Assembly (NCBI GenBank): GCA_037367405.1
Contig: JAZKJV010010759.1
Span: forward strand, 186,001 to 250,000
Direction of reading: 5' to 3'
From: Ottelia alismoides
Taxonomy: Eukaryota > Streptophyta > Magnoliopsida > Alismatales > Hydrocharitaceae
DNA length: 64,000 bases
This document shows, piece by piece, positions 37,052-49,110 of the stretch. Numbering within the stretch: position 1 is the stretch's first letter; each line of letters opens with the position of its first letter. The position numbers and the translations under genes are program-made. Under the pieces are notes generated by a model, which was not told the DNA's origin, did not search any database, and worked only from the letters and a program-made list of their open reading frames with translations.

Positions 37052-37461
37052 GTGAGTAGCCTCCCTTGCCTTTCGCATCGAGGTTGAGGCCACCACCCCG
37101 ACGGTCATCTTCGCCTGAAGCTCAGGTGCTTTCCCAGATCTTCAGGTACCGTTTATATCCTTCGCGTTTCCCTATTAGACTCGATCCTTTCGTTCATCGT
37201 CGTCGCATGTTCATATACTCCGACCAGCTGGTCGAAGCCCCGATTCCCACATCCCACCGTTTAGATCGACCCACAACCTCTCCTTCCATCTTGCACCACA
37301 ACCCAACCATCCTTAGCCTCGATCTTCAGGTTGCGATTAGGGCCGAGATCTCCTCTACCACCTTCTCCGGAGATCAAGCGTCGCTCCCCTCCGCTTCTTT
37401 GGTGTTTAGCTTCAATAACCCAGATCAGAGCACTGCCCCGAATCCTAGCTTTCCTTTGTAG
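37052..37461 (+). other. Predicted LTR leader intron, element D
   Basis: Donor CCACT|GTGAGT at 37052 and pyrimidine-rich acceptor CTTTCCTTTGTAG|GTGA ending at 37461, 410 bp. The donor is 161 nt after the TATA box. It is longer than in the other families (299-310 bp), and the acceptor choice is less certain. Confidence 0.4.
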
Positions 37462-38642
37462 GTGATAGTGCGCTCTGGGAACCCCCCCCTCCCCCATTTA
37501 ATCCATCAGAGGTTTGCCGGAGTAGCTCCAGGCCTCCTTCATCACCACATGCATCCGGTCAGGGGCTCCTCCATCGGACCCGCTCAGTCGACGCGGAAGC
37601 CCTCCACGACCATTCTCGTGCCTCCCAATCAACCATCGGAGCTGAGGATCACCTCATTAGCTCTGGTGAAGTCATCCCGACGCTGTTCTTCCAGACGTTC
37701 TCAGTACCATTGGATCGACAATACCCCTCCAGATCGCATCTACACCGTCGATTGTTGTAGGCTTTTCGGACCGTTAGATCACAGTTCTGATGCATCTACG
37801 CCCCACGTCCCCAACCACTTCTGAGGTGTCAGATCTGACATCTGGAGCGGATTAGAGCCACACGTCCACATCCCACCAACGGTCTCTACGTGTCCCTCAC
37901 GCGCACGTCACGCGCCTGCAAGGGTATATTGAATTATTTACCCCGTACTTTTTATACTTTATTTTCTAGTCTGTTAAATAAAGTTGTAGTTTGAACTATT
38001 TACATTTGAGTCCCTAAGGTTTCTGCTATTTGCTTTTTAGTCCTTCCTGTCTAGAGACACGTGCTCGATTACGTGCATGGTGGCGTTTTTGCATATTTGG
38101 TCTTGAACTTTTTGATGGTTAATGTTTGAATGAAATATTTTCTGGAATTGCATTTATGCCCCTGTGAATGATTCATTGAGCATGTGCGTTATTTCCTGAG
38201 AATTTTGCATTGACGTCCTTGGACTTTCTATGCATGTTACTATTTAGTATGAAAACTTAGAATATTTACAAATAGGTCCCTACAACCTGTGTGCCTTGTT
38301 TTGAACCAAATAATTACCAAATCTAATCCAAAAATTAGTAATATCTCCTGCTACTATGTAGTATTTTTGGTAATTTTTGTGACGCGCTTTAAAGTGAGGG
38401 CCTTATTGTGTATAATGTCTCAGAGGGGCTGACATAGAAAGCGGAAATGGAGGCTGCGACCGGCTTGCCTTTGGGGCTTCGTCACTGAAGGGGATGCCAG
38501 ATAGGATAGGAAGGTCGAATGGCCTCAGACATCCCTAATCAATCAGTCAGTGAAGCAGAGCGCGGAGACTCAGATTCTCCGGAGGTATCAAAGGGCAACG
38601 ACTAAGTGATATGCCTCTTTTCCCCTAGGTTCATCCCCCCCC

Positions 38643-38644
<2 letters not shown>

Positions 38645-38695
<51 letters not shown>
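38645..38695. repeat. (AT)n microsatellite
   Basis: About 25 AT units directly after a run of C (38635-38644), within the D LTR. Such runs are prone to slippage, so the length may vary. Confidence 0.97.
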
Positions 38696-38697
<2 letters not shown>

Positions 38698-39415
38698 CAG
38701 GAAAGGTCTAGTTGAGAAGGTCCGCATTCTGCTAGCATTCTACCCCTGCAAGGTTGTTTTATTCTGAAAAATCAAAAACCCATGAAAACATGTCTATCTA
38801 TTTTATAAAATACCAAAAAAATATAAAAATACTCCCAAAATTCCACAAAACTTATTGTGTGTTTGTTTTGGTGTATTTTAATTCCATTAGCATTTTTGTT
38901 CCATTATCTTTTAGAAAACCCCTAAAAATCACAAAAGACCAAAAACATTATAAAAATTGTTAAAAATTCCACAAAAATAAAAAAATGAGTTTTTAAGTTC
39001 TATAGTTAGATATTGTCATATGTTTTCACATGAAATTGCAAACATGATGTTTGGGGCACTTTAGATATTTTAAAGATGCCTTATTGTCTAGGTTGTACAC
39101 TGTTTTGCTATTTTGATGTTATTTCACTTTAGAAAATTATATAAAAATAAGAAAAACCTTTAAAAATTACTAAAAACATCTACATAATTTAAAAATACAA
39201 AAAATATTTTTATTTCACATTTTTGAGTATTTTTAGTCATAATAAAAATTGTTGAATTGTGATTTACTTTGTCTTTTATTCATTTTCATATTTGAAAATA
39301 TAAAAAAATAAAATTAAAAACTACAAAAATATGTCTTGTATTTCCTATCTATACCAGGTTAAATAAATAGCAGAGAATGCTTCTTGAGATTTTGTGCTTG
39401 ATTGCGTTTACTTGG

Positions 39416-40837
39416 TGATGAATACCCATTCATCACTCTTTATTCTCCTATTTTAGCTACAAAAACCTTTGCAAATACATGTAAATATGTGTAAATACAA
39501 ATAATTACCAAAAGCATGCATTGTGTAAAAAGATATAATTAGCATGTTTTTGTGCAAAAATAAAAGAATAAAGAGTAAAAAGAAAAAGAGGGAAATATTT
39601 AGAATAAATATTGAGCAACCTAACCCAAGGGAGGGCTCAGCATGGGCCTGACCTTATAAAAACCAAAGTAGAGGGAGATAGGAGCTCATGTGTACATACT
39701 TTTGTAAATAAATAAAATTATATTTTCCTCACCCAAAAATATGCTTGTATACATTTTGTATATATTTAGAAACTATTAAAAACAAAATAAAAATTTAAAA
39801 ATCCAAATTCCAAAAATGCCCTTTCACCATGTATATAGACCATCATCCTTTATTTATTTAACCCTATAAATAAATAAAATTATTTTCTAAACTTTTTGTA
39901 AATATTCTATGTTACATATTGTAAATACATAAAATAACAAGAAACAAAACAAAAATCAAATAAAAATTACAAAATTAAAAATACAAAAATACATTGTATA
40001 GATACCATGTATATAAATGTATACAACTATTTATTTCACCCTTGTGTGTAAATAATTAAAATAAAATAAAAATACCATTTTGTTCTTTATTTTATGATGT
40101 AAATAAATAAAATATAAAATGGGCATAAAAATACATAAAAATAACAAATAAAAAAATCAAAAATTAAAATCTATATAGTGTACATATACCTATATATATA
40201 GCTACCCTATTTTTATTTCCAAAAATTAATTAAAAATCACCAAAAAATAGAAAAAAATAAAAGAAAAATATTTCATGTTTTGAGTTTTTCTTAATTCGGC
40301 CTTTTTCTACCTTAAATTAAATAAACAAAAAAATAAAAATGTGGCAGCTCCTGATTGGTCCACGGGGGATTGTTGACCCCGGTCAACTCCCCCGCGGACT
40401 CTTTCCTTTTGCGTCGACTCGCGCCCGACCCGACTTCGTCGATTTTTCCACGCGTCTCCAGCCTGTCGCCTCCGCAAACCCCGTGCCCGGATCCTTCGCC
40501 AATCATCCATCATCCTCGCCGGACCCTTCGCCGAAGGATCCACGCCTTCCATAGCCGTCTCCACCCAACCCTAATCGGCCCTGTCTCCATATATATCCCG
40601 ACCTCCGCCGCCTTCGCGCCTCATCTTTGGACCTTCTCCTTCTTCCCAGTGACCTCCAGAGGTACCGCGAGAGTGACAGCAAGCGATCGCCCCTGTTGCA
40701 GCGAGGCGAGGAGGTGAAACCACTGATCCGGCGTTCTTCGCCGCCGTTGCTCCGCCACCAGCGTGAGCACCGAGCCTCGGGCCGAGACGACCCTTGAGGC
40801 TACGACCAGGAGCACCCCCTGCTCTTCCCCAGTCTCT
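39416..40837 (+). mobile_element. Element C, 5' LTR truncated at the inversion
   Basis: Matches 51058-52479 at constant offset 11642 with only six substitutions. It includes U3, TATA box CATATATATCC (near 40588-40598) and most of the leader exon. It ends at AGTCTCT (40831-40837), twelve bases before the splice donor would occur, where reversed gag sequence begins. Confidence 0.93.
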
Positions 40838-43800
40838 GATCTGCTTTGCCTCGACCTCCTCCTCATTTGTAGGCTCAGGTGGATCCAGGTCTGGTATCTG
40901 ATCATCACAATCTGCCCAATCAGATTCTGAATCTGAGGGATCTGTATCAACTGCGGTGGCATCAGTACCACCGTAGAGCAGGGTGGCCTCAGTACCACCA
41001 TCACTAAAAATCGTGTCGCGATCAAGGTCCGACTCTGCCGACTCAATGGTATCCTGGACCAGGGCTGTGCTCTCCAGACTATCCTCTGCTATCATCTCTG
41101 CATCAGCTGTATCTGAATATGAGAGGATGGTCTGTGCTGCAGGATCTGCCCAAGCTGCCTCATCATCTGTGATCACAAAATCACAGTCCTGGTGTCTGTC
41201 TGGCTCTGTATCTGTCAGATGTTCTGAATCTGTACTGCCCTCTGAGCGAGATCTATCTCTGGCTCTGTGGTCCTTAACCGTCTCTATTTGTATACTCTCG
41301 CCCTGGACGCGAAAGAATACCTTCCCACTGTCATGGTCAGTCACTGCCTTGGCTGTGGCCAAGAACGGGCGGCCGAGGATGATGGGGGAATCGGTCAACG
41401 AGTCAGGGGTCTCCATGTCCAGCACTACGAAGTCCACGGGGAATTGCAAACCCTGAATCGTGACGACAACGTCTCGCAACAACCCCTTTGGCCTCTTGAC
41501 AGACCGATCAGCAAACTGAAGGTATGTCCTGCTCTGTCTAAGAGTGCCCAACTCTAAGTGGTTGAGAAGGGCTGCCGGAAGAAGGTTGATCGACGATCCG
41601 CTATCTAATAGAGTACGGTCGAACCTCTGCTCACTAATCTGACATCTGACATATGGAGCTCCTAAATCTGGCCTCTTGGTAGGCAGATGGTTCTGGATCG
41701 CGTAACACGTGGCTTTTGTCAACACATGAATTTCTGTGGTTTTGTTCCTCTTCTTCCTCCTGACTGTGGTTCTGTCTCTCAAGGATCGCTGAAGAAGAGG
41801 GATGTGTTGCAAAGCCTCATGGAGGGTCAGCTGGATGTGAAATCGGTCTATCATGTTCTGGCTGAACTCCTCCTGCTCTCTCTTTTTTGGATCTTTTTCT
41901 CTTTTCTTCCCCTTCCCCAACTCAAGGGCTCTAGGAAAGGGGATCACAGGGTCCTTCTCAGAGGAAGGACTAGGAATAGGCCTAGACGGTTCGATGACCG
42001 GATCCTCACATACATCATTCACCACAGTGGGATCAGAAGAAACTAAACCTTTTCCTTTATTCAAAATAGAGTCCCGAGATACATTCATACGAGGAAAGAC
42101 AACATTTCTATCAGAATGAATATTGGTGGCCTCAGTACCACCTCTAGTTGGCTCTACAACTAGACGTCTTGCGGCCTCAGTACCGCGGGCTGGCTCGGCT
42201 CTGCTGGTGGCGTCAGTACCACCTCCTTGATAAGGTGAAGCGGCGGCCTCAGTATCGCCGGTGGAATCAGCATTTCTGGTGGCATCAGTACCACCGTCAT
42301 CATCATGTGCGGCTTCAGTACCGCTCTCCTCTTCCTCATCTGGCGCTCTAGATGGATCCTCGCGTTGTCGCTCAGATGAGGCGCCGCCTGCTGGTCTTCT
42401 ACCGCTCCTAAGTGTGACAAAATCAGCATCAAATAGATCCGACGATATATCATCAAATGAGTTACTAGGAGTGGTAGGCTCAGTGTGAACTACCTGCTCA
42501 GACTTCCTCTTCAAGTTATTCGGATTAGGCTCGATCTGTGCAGGGATGGCGGCCTTCCCTCTCATCAGGTCCCGCATCTCCTGGCGGAACTCGTCCATCT
42601 CCCGTCGAAATGTAGCCTGCTGCTCTGTGAAGATGCGGGCTAGATCATCCAAGGCGGGGCTCTCATGGGAGCCCGACGGGTTGCCTCTCTGGTAATGAGG
42701 CTGCTGGACCTGGTGCTGCTGCGGCTGAGAGGGGTAAGAGGAAGGATGCTGCTGCTGGTGAGCCTGCTGCTCACGTCTCCAATTCTGTCCCTGCTGCTGG
42801 TAGGGACGAGGTACGAAGGATGATGGCTGGTGTGGCTGGTATGCTGGGGGCTGCTGGTGATCTCTCTGCTGGGAGTACTGCCCTCCCTGACTGGCTGGCT
42901 GCTGTTGGGACTGGTTGCCCCCATTCCCCCACCTGAATCCGGGATGGTCTCTTCGGATTCCAGGTTGAGGACGGTCATACCAAATCCCGTTGACATCCAT
43001 CAACGGTTCCGCATCGTAAGGGGCTGGTGGGAGTACATCCAGAGGCTGATCCGGCTGATATACCACCATCTGTAAGTCTGGAGATGGTGGTGACTGGTAA
43101 GAGGGCTGCTGCTGCTGGTACGGCTCCGCCTGTACAAGATGAACTTGTTTAGGCTGCTGCAAGGAGCTGGAGCGCTGGGACGAGCTGCGGCTGCCGCCGG
43201 AATCGCCTCGCGACAGAAGACGAGGCTGAGAAGCCGTCTGTGCCTCCTGAAGACACAAGATATGGGTCTTCATGTCGCTCAGAGTTTGTGCCATTTGCTC
43301 CATCTGAGTTATGCCCTGGCACTGCTTCTTCTCTATTATTTCCATGCGGTCCAACTTCTCGCTGATAATCCCCATGTCCGCAGCGGCCGACTCTGCCTGT
43401 GCGGCTGCAACTGTGGACGAACTAGTTGGACCTGCATCAACCCGTGCTATCCGCTGGTACTGCACGGGTCCTGGCGGCTGCTGAGATCTCTGTGTGTACA
43501 ACTGAGTCTGAGACATCACCATATAATTTTCGGCCATCTCCTCGTAAATGGCCCAGACTTGGTTGTGGTCCTTGGCAAAGTAGGACCCGCCGCAAGAAGC
43601 ATTCACCAGACCCTGAAGCTCTGGCGTCATCCCACTAAAGAAGCTCTGAACTAGGTTCGGCTTGGAAATGTCGTGGTGTGGGCATCTATCCAGAAGCTCT
43701 CTGAACCTCTCCCATGCCTCGTGAAACTGCTCGTTAGGGAGCATGGAGAAGTTGTTGATCAGGGCCCTCGCTGCATTCGTCCGCCCGAGTGGATAGTACT

Positions 43801-44641
43801 TATTTAAGTACTCGGTGCGGAGCTGCTCCCAGGTGTAAACAAACTTCCCTAAATGCTTCAGCCAGGCGGCTGCTCTATCTGCCAGTGAAAAAGGGAAGGC
43901 CATCATCCGAATCGTATCCTGGTCCACATGACGGTCGTGGACAGTGCTGCAGATCATCAAAAACTCCTGGAGATGGAGGTGGGGCTCCTCGGTGGCAAGT
44001 CCGTGAAAATGAGGAAGCATCTGCAGGGTATTCGGAGGGAACTTGAAATCCCCCACGATAGCAGGTACCACCACCCAATGGTGCATCAGTGTAGATCCGG
44101 GGTTGTGTAACTCCCGCATCGTTCTCGGTGGTCCTGCTCCGGCGGCGGCTGCCGCTGCGGCAGCCGCTGCTGCGGCTGCTGCGGCTGCTGCCTCTGCATC
44201 AGCATCAGGAATGTCCTCAGGCTCGCTCTGATCTCTCTCTTCTCTGAGTCGCTCCAATTCCCTTCTCATCTCAATCATGAAAGCTCCCTGATCGCGTAGC
44301 TGCTGCTGTACTGTCTCTAATGATGCGATCAGGGTGGAGTTGATCGCTCCCTGGTCTAATACAAAATGTTCGGGTTGGCGATCATCTGAACTGCCGGCTC
44401 CGGCCATAGTGACGTCTGCAAAATCAGATGAGCCCAACTCAGGTTCTGTCAAATTAATTCGTCTTTCCTCGGGCTCATGTCTCTCAGTAGCAAAAGAAAG
44501 GGGATCGAGGGGGAACAGGGTGGAATCGAACTCGGGCCCGGAGAGCTGGTCTCGACTCTCACGGGCCAACCTAGATGGTGAAGTAGACGCGCCTGAAAGC
44601 GGTGCAGCCAAAGGCTGCCTAAGAGATCGTCTACCCATCAT
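40838..44641 (-). CDS. gag: C gag-protease (open frame, inverted)
   Basis: About 1268 residues from ATG 44641 (MMGRRSLRQ) with no internal stop. It would form the particle and process the polyprotein. A poly-Ala tract at about residues 149-170 lies before the gag domain at about 175-355 (GDFKFPPNTLQ, NKYYPLGRTNAARALINNF, CPHHDISK, CGGSYFAKD). A Gln/Pro-rich tail follows, then an acidic spacer with repeated GGTDAT/GTEAA peptides. The retropepsin active site is LLDSGSS (Asp about 1013) with IILGRPFLATAKA after it. No CCHC knuckle is seen. A second start, ATG 44407, follows an acceptor-like site. Because of the inversion the frame runs at 40837 into LTR sequence up to a stop at 40571, and is cut off from pol, which originally followed in frame. 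Confidence 0.9.
40954..42324 (-). repeat. Eight gag-embedded hairpin units, element C
   Basis: Units at 40954-40973, 40982-40999, 42125-42142, 42171-42186, 42206-42223, 42241-42260, 42278-42295 and 42309-42324. In sense orientation each is a 4-6-bp stem around the conserved loop TACTGANG. Stems are GGTGG/CCACC (six, one of them extended), GCGG/CCGC (two) or CGGCG/CGCCG, so one pair switches T-A to C-G on both sides together. They encode GGTDAT- or GTEAA-like peptides. Confidence 0.8.
44405..44425 (-). promoter_or_regulatory. Candidate splice acceptor upstream of internal gag ATG, element C
   Basis: Minus strand CTGATTTTGCAG|ACGTC followed by ATG at 44407; AG is the complement of 44416-44417. 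The ATG is 8 nt downstream. Element B joins LTR to gag 5 nt before the corresponding ATG. Confidence 0.4.
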
Positions 44642-45911
44642 CTTGATCTGGCGAGTTGGGCGGATGGGATCTGGAGAAAATATGATCGCAAAGCAAACCC
44701 CTGGTTCACCAACGCAACACAATCTGAAGACCGTGAAAGCTCGGTCAATTTATCTTGTCAATTTTATTGGGTGAACACACAGAATATCAGAGCGATTACG
44801 TGACCTGCTGGGATACCCGATACTCTCTCAACCGACTGTCCCGCACAGAAGAGTCGGTAATCAGTCGAGATGAGCACCGGAGGGCTTTACCTAGTGTTCG
44901 GGTCACTCTCTCGCACAATCAAACCAAACAATGAGGGGGTTGCTCTCCCCAAGACAATTTTTTAGGTGAAGTGTCTTTTAGGGTCAATAGTGTTATCCAG
45001 TCCCAATTTTTTTGTTTTTCTTTTTAATTTTTTTCAAAATAAATACAAGCGGCCTAACGAATTTTCCGATTCTCCTGATGATTAAGCCAAAAACAGAGGG
45101 AGAAAACGAAAAAGCCGATGCGCGAAGAAATCAATGATGCATGCAGAGAAAGAAATGTGTACCTTGTCTCCAGCACTCTACATGCAAGTGATCCGCGCAG
45201 AATTTAAAGACAGAATTAAACTACCTAAATGGTGCAGCGAGGAAAAACCGAGTCCTAGATGAGCAATTCCTAGCGCAGAACCGTCTAACTTCAGTCACCC
45301 GCCCTTGATCCAAAGAGTCCGGTCTTGGCCCACCCCTCCTCTTCTCGACAGGTCGAGTTCGAGAGTAGCGCTTCCGGGGCAGGCTCGCGGCGCGTAGGTT
45401 CTCAGGAAAGCGACCAAGTTATTTTTATTATTTATTATTAGTAGGTCCAATTAACGATCTATAGGAACAGATAAGCAATTAAGTGTGGGGACCCTACTAA
45501 TTACGGCACAAGCAAGAGAAATTCCTAAATCTAGGGGCTCGAGAAAAACCGCGTAAACACCGGAAAAGGAAGCTAGCTATCAAAACTGCAGAAAAAGCCG
45601 CGGAAATCCAAATGGGTCCCCCGAGCACACCGGTACTCGGCGAAACAGACCCGCTAAGTTACAAGTGTCCACAAATGTCCAAGTTCTCAATTATTACAAA
45701 CAATATTGTTCTCTCTCAAAGTAAGAATTCCTTCTTCTTCTCCCTGCTCTTCTTCTTCCCGTGCGGGTTTTCAAAAATAAACTCCAAGTTGTCCACGTAG
45801 TACCTCGCACAAAAATCAAAGAGAGAGAGAGTGTCAGAAAACAATAATAATATAGAGAGACAATATGGAGAAATGACTACAAAGCCGTGCTCCCCGGCAA
45901 CGGCGCCATTC
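44642..45911 (-). mobile_element. C leader with primer-binding site (inverted)
   Basis: About 1.25 kb of non-coding leader. The primer-binding site complement TCCCCGGCAACGGCGCCA (45891-45908) is a perfect match to the tRNA-Asp 3' end including CCA. Hairpin CCGAGCAC-ACCG-GTACTCGG (45621-45640) has self-complementary ACCGGT at its tip in RNA sense. The part 44926-45911 is homologous to E 55176-56250. Confidence 0.88.
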
Positions 45912-45947
45912 TGATGACCGCCCGAACGACTAAGGTAAAGGTAAAGA
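45912..45947 (-). mobile_element. 36-bp LTR end of C, inverted
   Basis: TGATGACCGCCCGAACGACT and the following bases are the exact reverse complement of the C LTR end at 54664-54699. It marks the right breakpoint of the inversion; at 45948 the sequence continues as pol. Confidence 0.95.
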
Positions 45948-48900
45948 TCAGAGACAATGCAGAGGACCCGCCTTCTCCAGATCAAGTTTGTGAGAGTTCT
46001 TTATCATTTTCCCAGGCAGATTTGGCAGAATTGTCAGCATACACACATCTTCTTCAGAAGCCAGATTTGCCAGCACCCAGCTGTCCAGAGCTAAAGCCGC
46101 TCCCTACTTCGCTGAAGTATCGATTCCTTGCGGGAGAGCCTGAGATGTACCCTGTCATCATCTCTGCCGATCTGACTGGAGAACAAGAATCCCGTCTGAT
46201 GGGGGTTCTTGAAAAGAACCGCAAGGCAATTGGATGGAGCGTAGCAGATCTCCATGGGATTAGTCCCTCGTTGTGCTCCCACCATATCTATCTCGAGGAA
46301 GGAGCAAAGCCGTCGCGTGAGTTCCAGCGGCGACTGAACCCCAACCTACGAGAGGTTGTCATGAAGGAAATATCAAAATGGTGGAGTGCAGATTTTATTT
46401 ATCCCATTTCTGACTCCAAGTGGGTTAGCCCCTTGCATGTGGTGCCCAAGAAGACGGGCATCACGACTGTGATCAGTGAGTCGGGAGAGGAGATTGCTAC
46501 ACGAGTACCTACCTCTTGGCGGGTCTGCGTTGACTACAGGAGACTCAACCAGGCCACCAAGAAGGACCATTTCCCCCTGCCTTTTATTGATCAGATCATA
46601 GAGAGACTGGCAGGGAAGAGCCATTATTGCTTCCTGGATGGGTACTCGGGCTACAATCAGGTGGCCATTGCTCCTGAGGATCAGGAGAAGACCACCTTTA
46701 CCTGTCCCTTCGGTACATACGCCTTTCGACGCATGCCATTTGGGCTATGCAACGCCCCTGCAACTTTTCAGAGATGCATGCTGTCGATCTTTTCGGACAT
46801 GGTAGGGGAGTGTTTGGAGGTCTTCATGGACGACTTCTCGGTTTATGGCGACGGATTCGATTCCTGTCTTGACTGCCTAGACCGAGTGCTCCAGCGATGT
46901 ATTGCTACCCGCTTGGTTCTGTCTTGGGAGAAGAGTCACTTCATGGTGACTCAAGGGACGGTGCTTGGCCACATCATCTCCAACAGGGGCATGGAGGTTG
47001 ATCCGGCCAAGGTGGACGTCATTAGAAAACTCGCACCGCCGTCCAATTTGAAGCAGCTACGGTCATTTCTGGGGCACGTTGGTTTTTATAGGAGATTCAT
47101 TCATGATTTCAGCAAGATCGCCCGACCGTTGACTGATCTCTTGACGAAAGACACCGAGTTCCTTGTCGATGACAAATGTCTTTCGTCCTTTGAGACTCTC
47201 CAGCAGTGTGTTATTGAGGCTCCTGTCCTTCAGCCACCCGATTGGTCTCTCCCATTCGAGATCATGACGGACGCCTCCGATTTTGCCGTGGGGGCAGTGC
47301 TGGGACAGAGGAGGAATGGAGTTCCATTTGCCATACACTATGCTAGTCGCACATTGGATTCCGCCCAGCGGAATTATACGGTCACAGAGAAAGAGATGCT
47401 AGCCGTAGTGTTTGCCCTAGATAAGTTCAGATCGTATATCATTGGATCTAGAGTGACTTTGTTTACTGACCACACCGCCATCAGGTACCTCATGTCAAAG
47501 AAGGATGCCAAGGCCAAACTTACTAGATGGATCCTTCTACTCCAGGAGTTCGACATTGAGATCAAGGATAAGCCTGGAGTCAAGAATGTGGTGGCGGATC
47601 ATCTTTCCCGATTAGAGCAGCCTGAGGATTCTGAGCAGATTCATCCTATTCGAGATACCTTCCCAGATGAGGCGATCCTTGCTATCGCCTCACTCCCGTG
47701 GTATGCCGATATTGTGAACTTTCTCGTTGCTGGGAAAATCCCACAAGATTGGCCCAGGCAGAGGCTTGAGACCTTCCTTGCGAAGGCCAAGTCCTATCAC
47801 TGGGAGGATCCTATCCTTTACCACGAAGGAGGGGATAGCATCTGGCGTCGGTGTATTCCTCAGGAGGAGCATCATAGTGTCCTCACTTACTGCCACAAGC
47901 TTGAGGCAGGAGGACATCATTCTGGGAGAAGAACGGCACAGAAAGTGCTCCAATCCGGCTTGTGGTGGCCTACCCTCTTCAAGGACTCTGATGAGTTCGT
48001 GAAGAGGTGTACTGACTGTCAGAGGATGGGCACTTGTGGACAGCGTGATATGATGCCGATGCAGCCCATTCACTTCTGTGAGGTTTTTGACGCATGGGGC
48101 ATCGATTTCATGGGTCCATTCCCTAAGAGTCAGGGATTTGAGTACATTCTGTTGGCCGTAGATTATGTTAGTCGTTGGGTTGAGGCTATCTCCGCCCGAG
48201 CCGCTGATGCAAGGACAGTTTGCAGATTTTTGAGAAAGCACATCATCACGCGGTTCGGGGTTCCACGAGTTTTGATTTCTGATGGGGGGTCTCATTTCGT
48301 CAACGACCAGGTGAAGGCCCTTGCTAGCGAGTTCAGTATAGACCATCGTGTTGCCACACCTTACCATCCACAGACGAATGGTCTAGCTGAGGTGTCGAAT
48401 AGGGAGATCAAGAATATTTTACAGAAAGTCGTCCGCCCTGACCGAAAGAATTGGTCACAGCTTTTGGACTCGGTCTTGTGGGCATATCGGACGTCTTTCA
48501 AGACTCCATTGGGCACATCTCCCTTTCGCCTCGTTTATGGAAAGCCGTGCCATCTACCTGTTGAGCTGAGGCACAAGTCACTTTGGGCAGTTACAGATAT
48601 TCTTATGGATCCAGATGGTGTAGGAGACCAGAGGAGGGCAGAGTTAGCCGCCTTGGAAGAGCTTAGAGATACAGCTTTCTCAAACAGCCTACATTATAAA
48701 GAGAAAGTGAAGGAGTGGCATGATTCTCATATCAGCCACAAGCATTTTGAGATTGGACAGAAAGTATGGTTGTTTGATGCAAGGCTACGATTATTTCCAG
48801 GAAAGCTACAGAGCAAATGGAAGGGACCTTACTTGGTCAGAAAGGTACACGATAACGGTAGCATTGATATATCTGAGTTATCTTCTGAGAGTACCTTTCG

Positions 48901-48979
48901 AGTGAACGGCCAGCGGCTCAAGCCATTTCTAGATCATGAGCCGCGGGACGTTATTATTGCCGCTATTCATTTTGCGTGA
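45948..48979 (+). CDS. pol: C pol: reverse transcriptase, RNase H, integrase (open)
   Basis: About 1010 residues without a stop. The open frame extends left to 45887, but its first 20 residues are LTR and primer-site sequence. Counting from 45887: RT core with CFLDGYSGYNQ (Asp 251) and FMDD (313-316); RNase H TDASD (Asp 462), TEKEML (Glu 501) and FTDHTA (Asp 528); integrase zinc motif H670/H677/C708/C711 and catalytic D740, D799, E835 (35 residues between the last two). A GPY/F-like KWKGPYLV is at 977-984. No chromodomain and no env-like gene follow. All catalytic residues are intact. The inversion removed its promoter, gag and start context, so it is unlikely to be expressed in its normal form. 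Confidence 0.93.
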
Positions 48980-49110
48980 GATGTGGTCTCTTGACTCACA
49001 TCTTTTGCATCTCACGCCTGATTCTCACTGTTCTTCCGTCTGTATAGATCCAGTTGTCCATATCATTCTATTCTTTAGTCCCACATCCCTTTTCTCATCC
49101 TGTGATTATG

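Larger units (their letters stand above)
35912..39415 (+). mobile_element. Element D, 3' LTR, main part
   Basis: Begins TGATGAATCCCTTATCATCA after the purine tract. AT-rich U3 is followed by TATA box CCTATAAAG (36889-36897), then a GC-rich transcribed part with predicted intron 37052-37461, then an AT-rich tail. Compared with the C LTR it carries an unrelated island (about 38385-38760) ending near an (AT)n run. Element C is inserted at 39415; the final 91 bases are at 54705-54795. Confidence 0.9.

Noticed and set aside
40571..40837. C-terminal 89-residue extension of the C gag frame
   Set aside because: It is LTR sequence read through after the inversion breakpoint; the same DNA recurs at 52213-52479 as plain LTR.
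42148..44774. Plus-strand open frames opposite C gag (for example 43139-43654)
   Set aside because: They are antisense shadows of the long gag frame.
45891..45908. tRNA gene fragment
   Set aside because: Only the last 18 bases of tRNA-Asp are matched, beside an LTR end: this is a primer-binding site.
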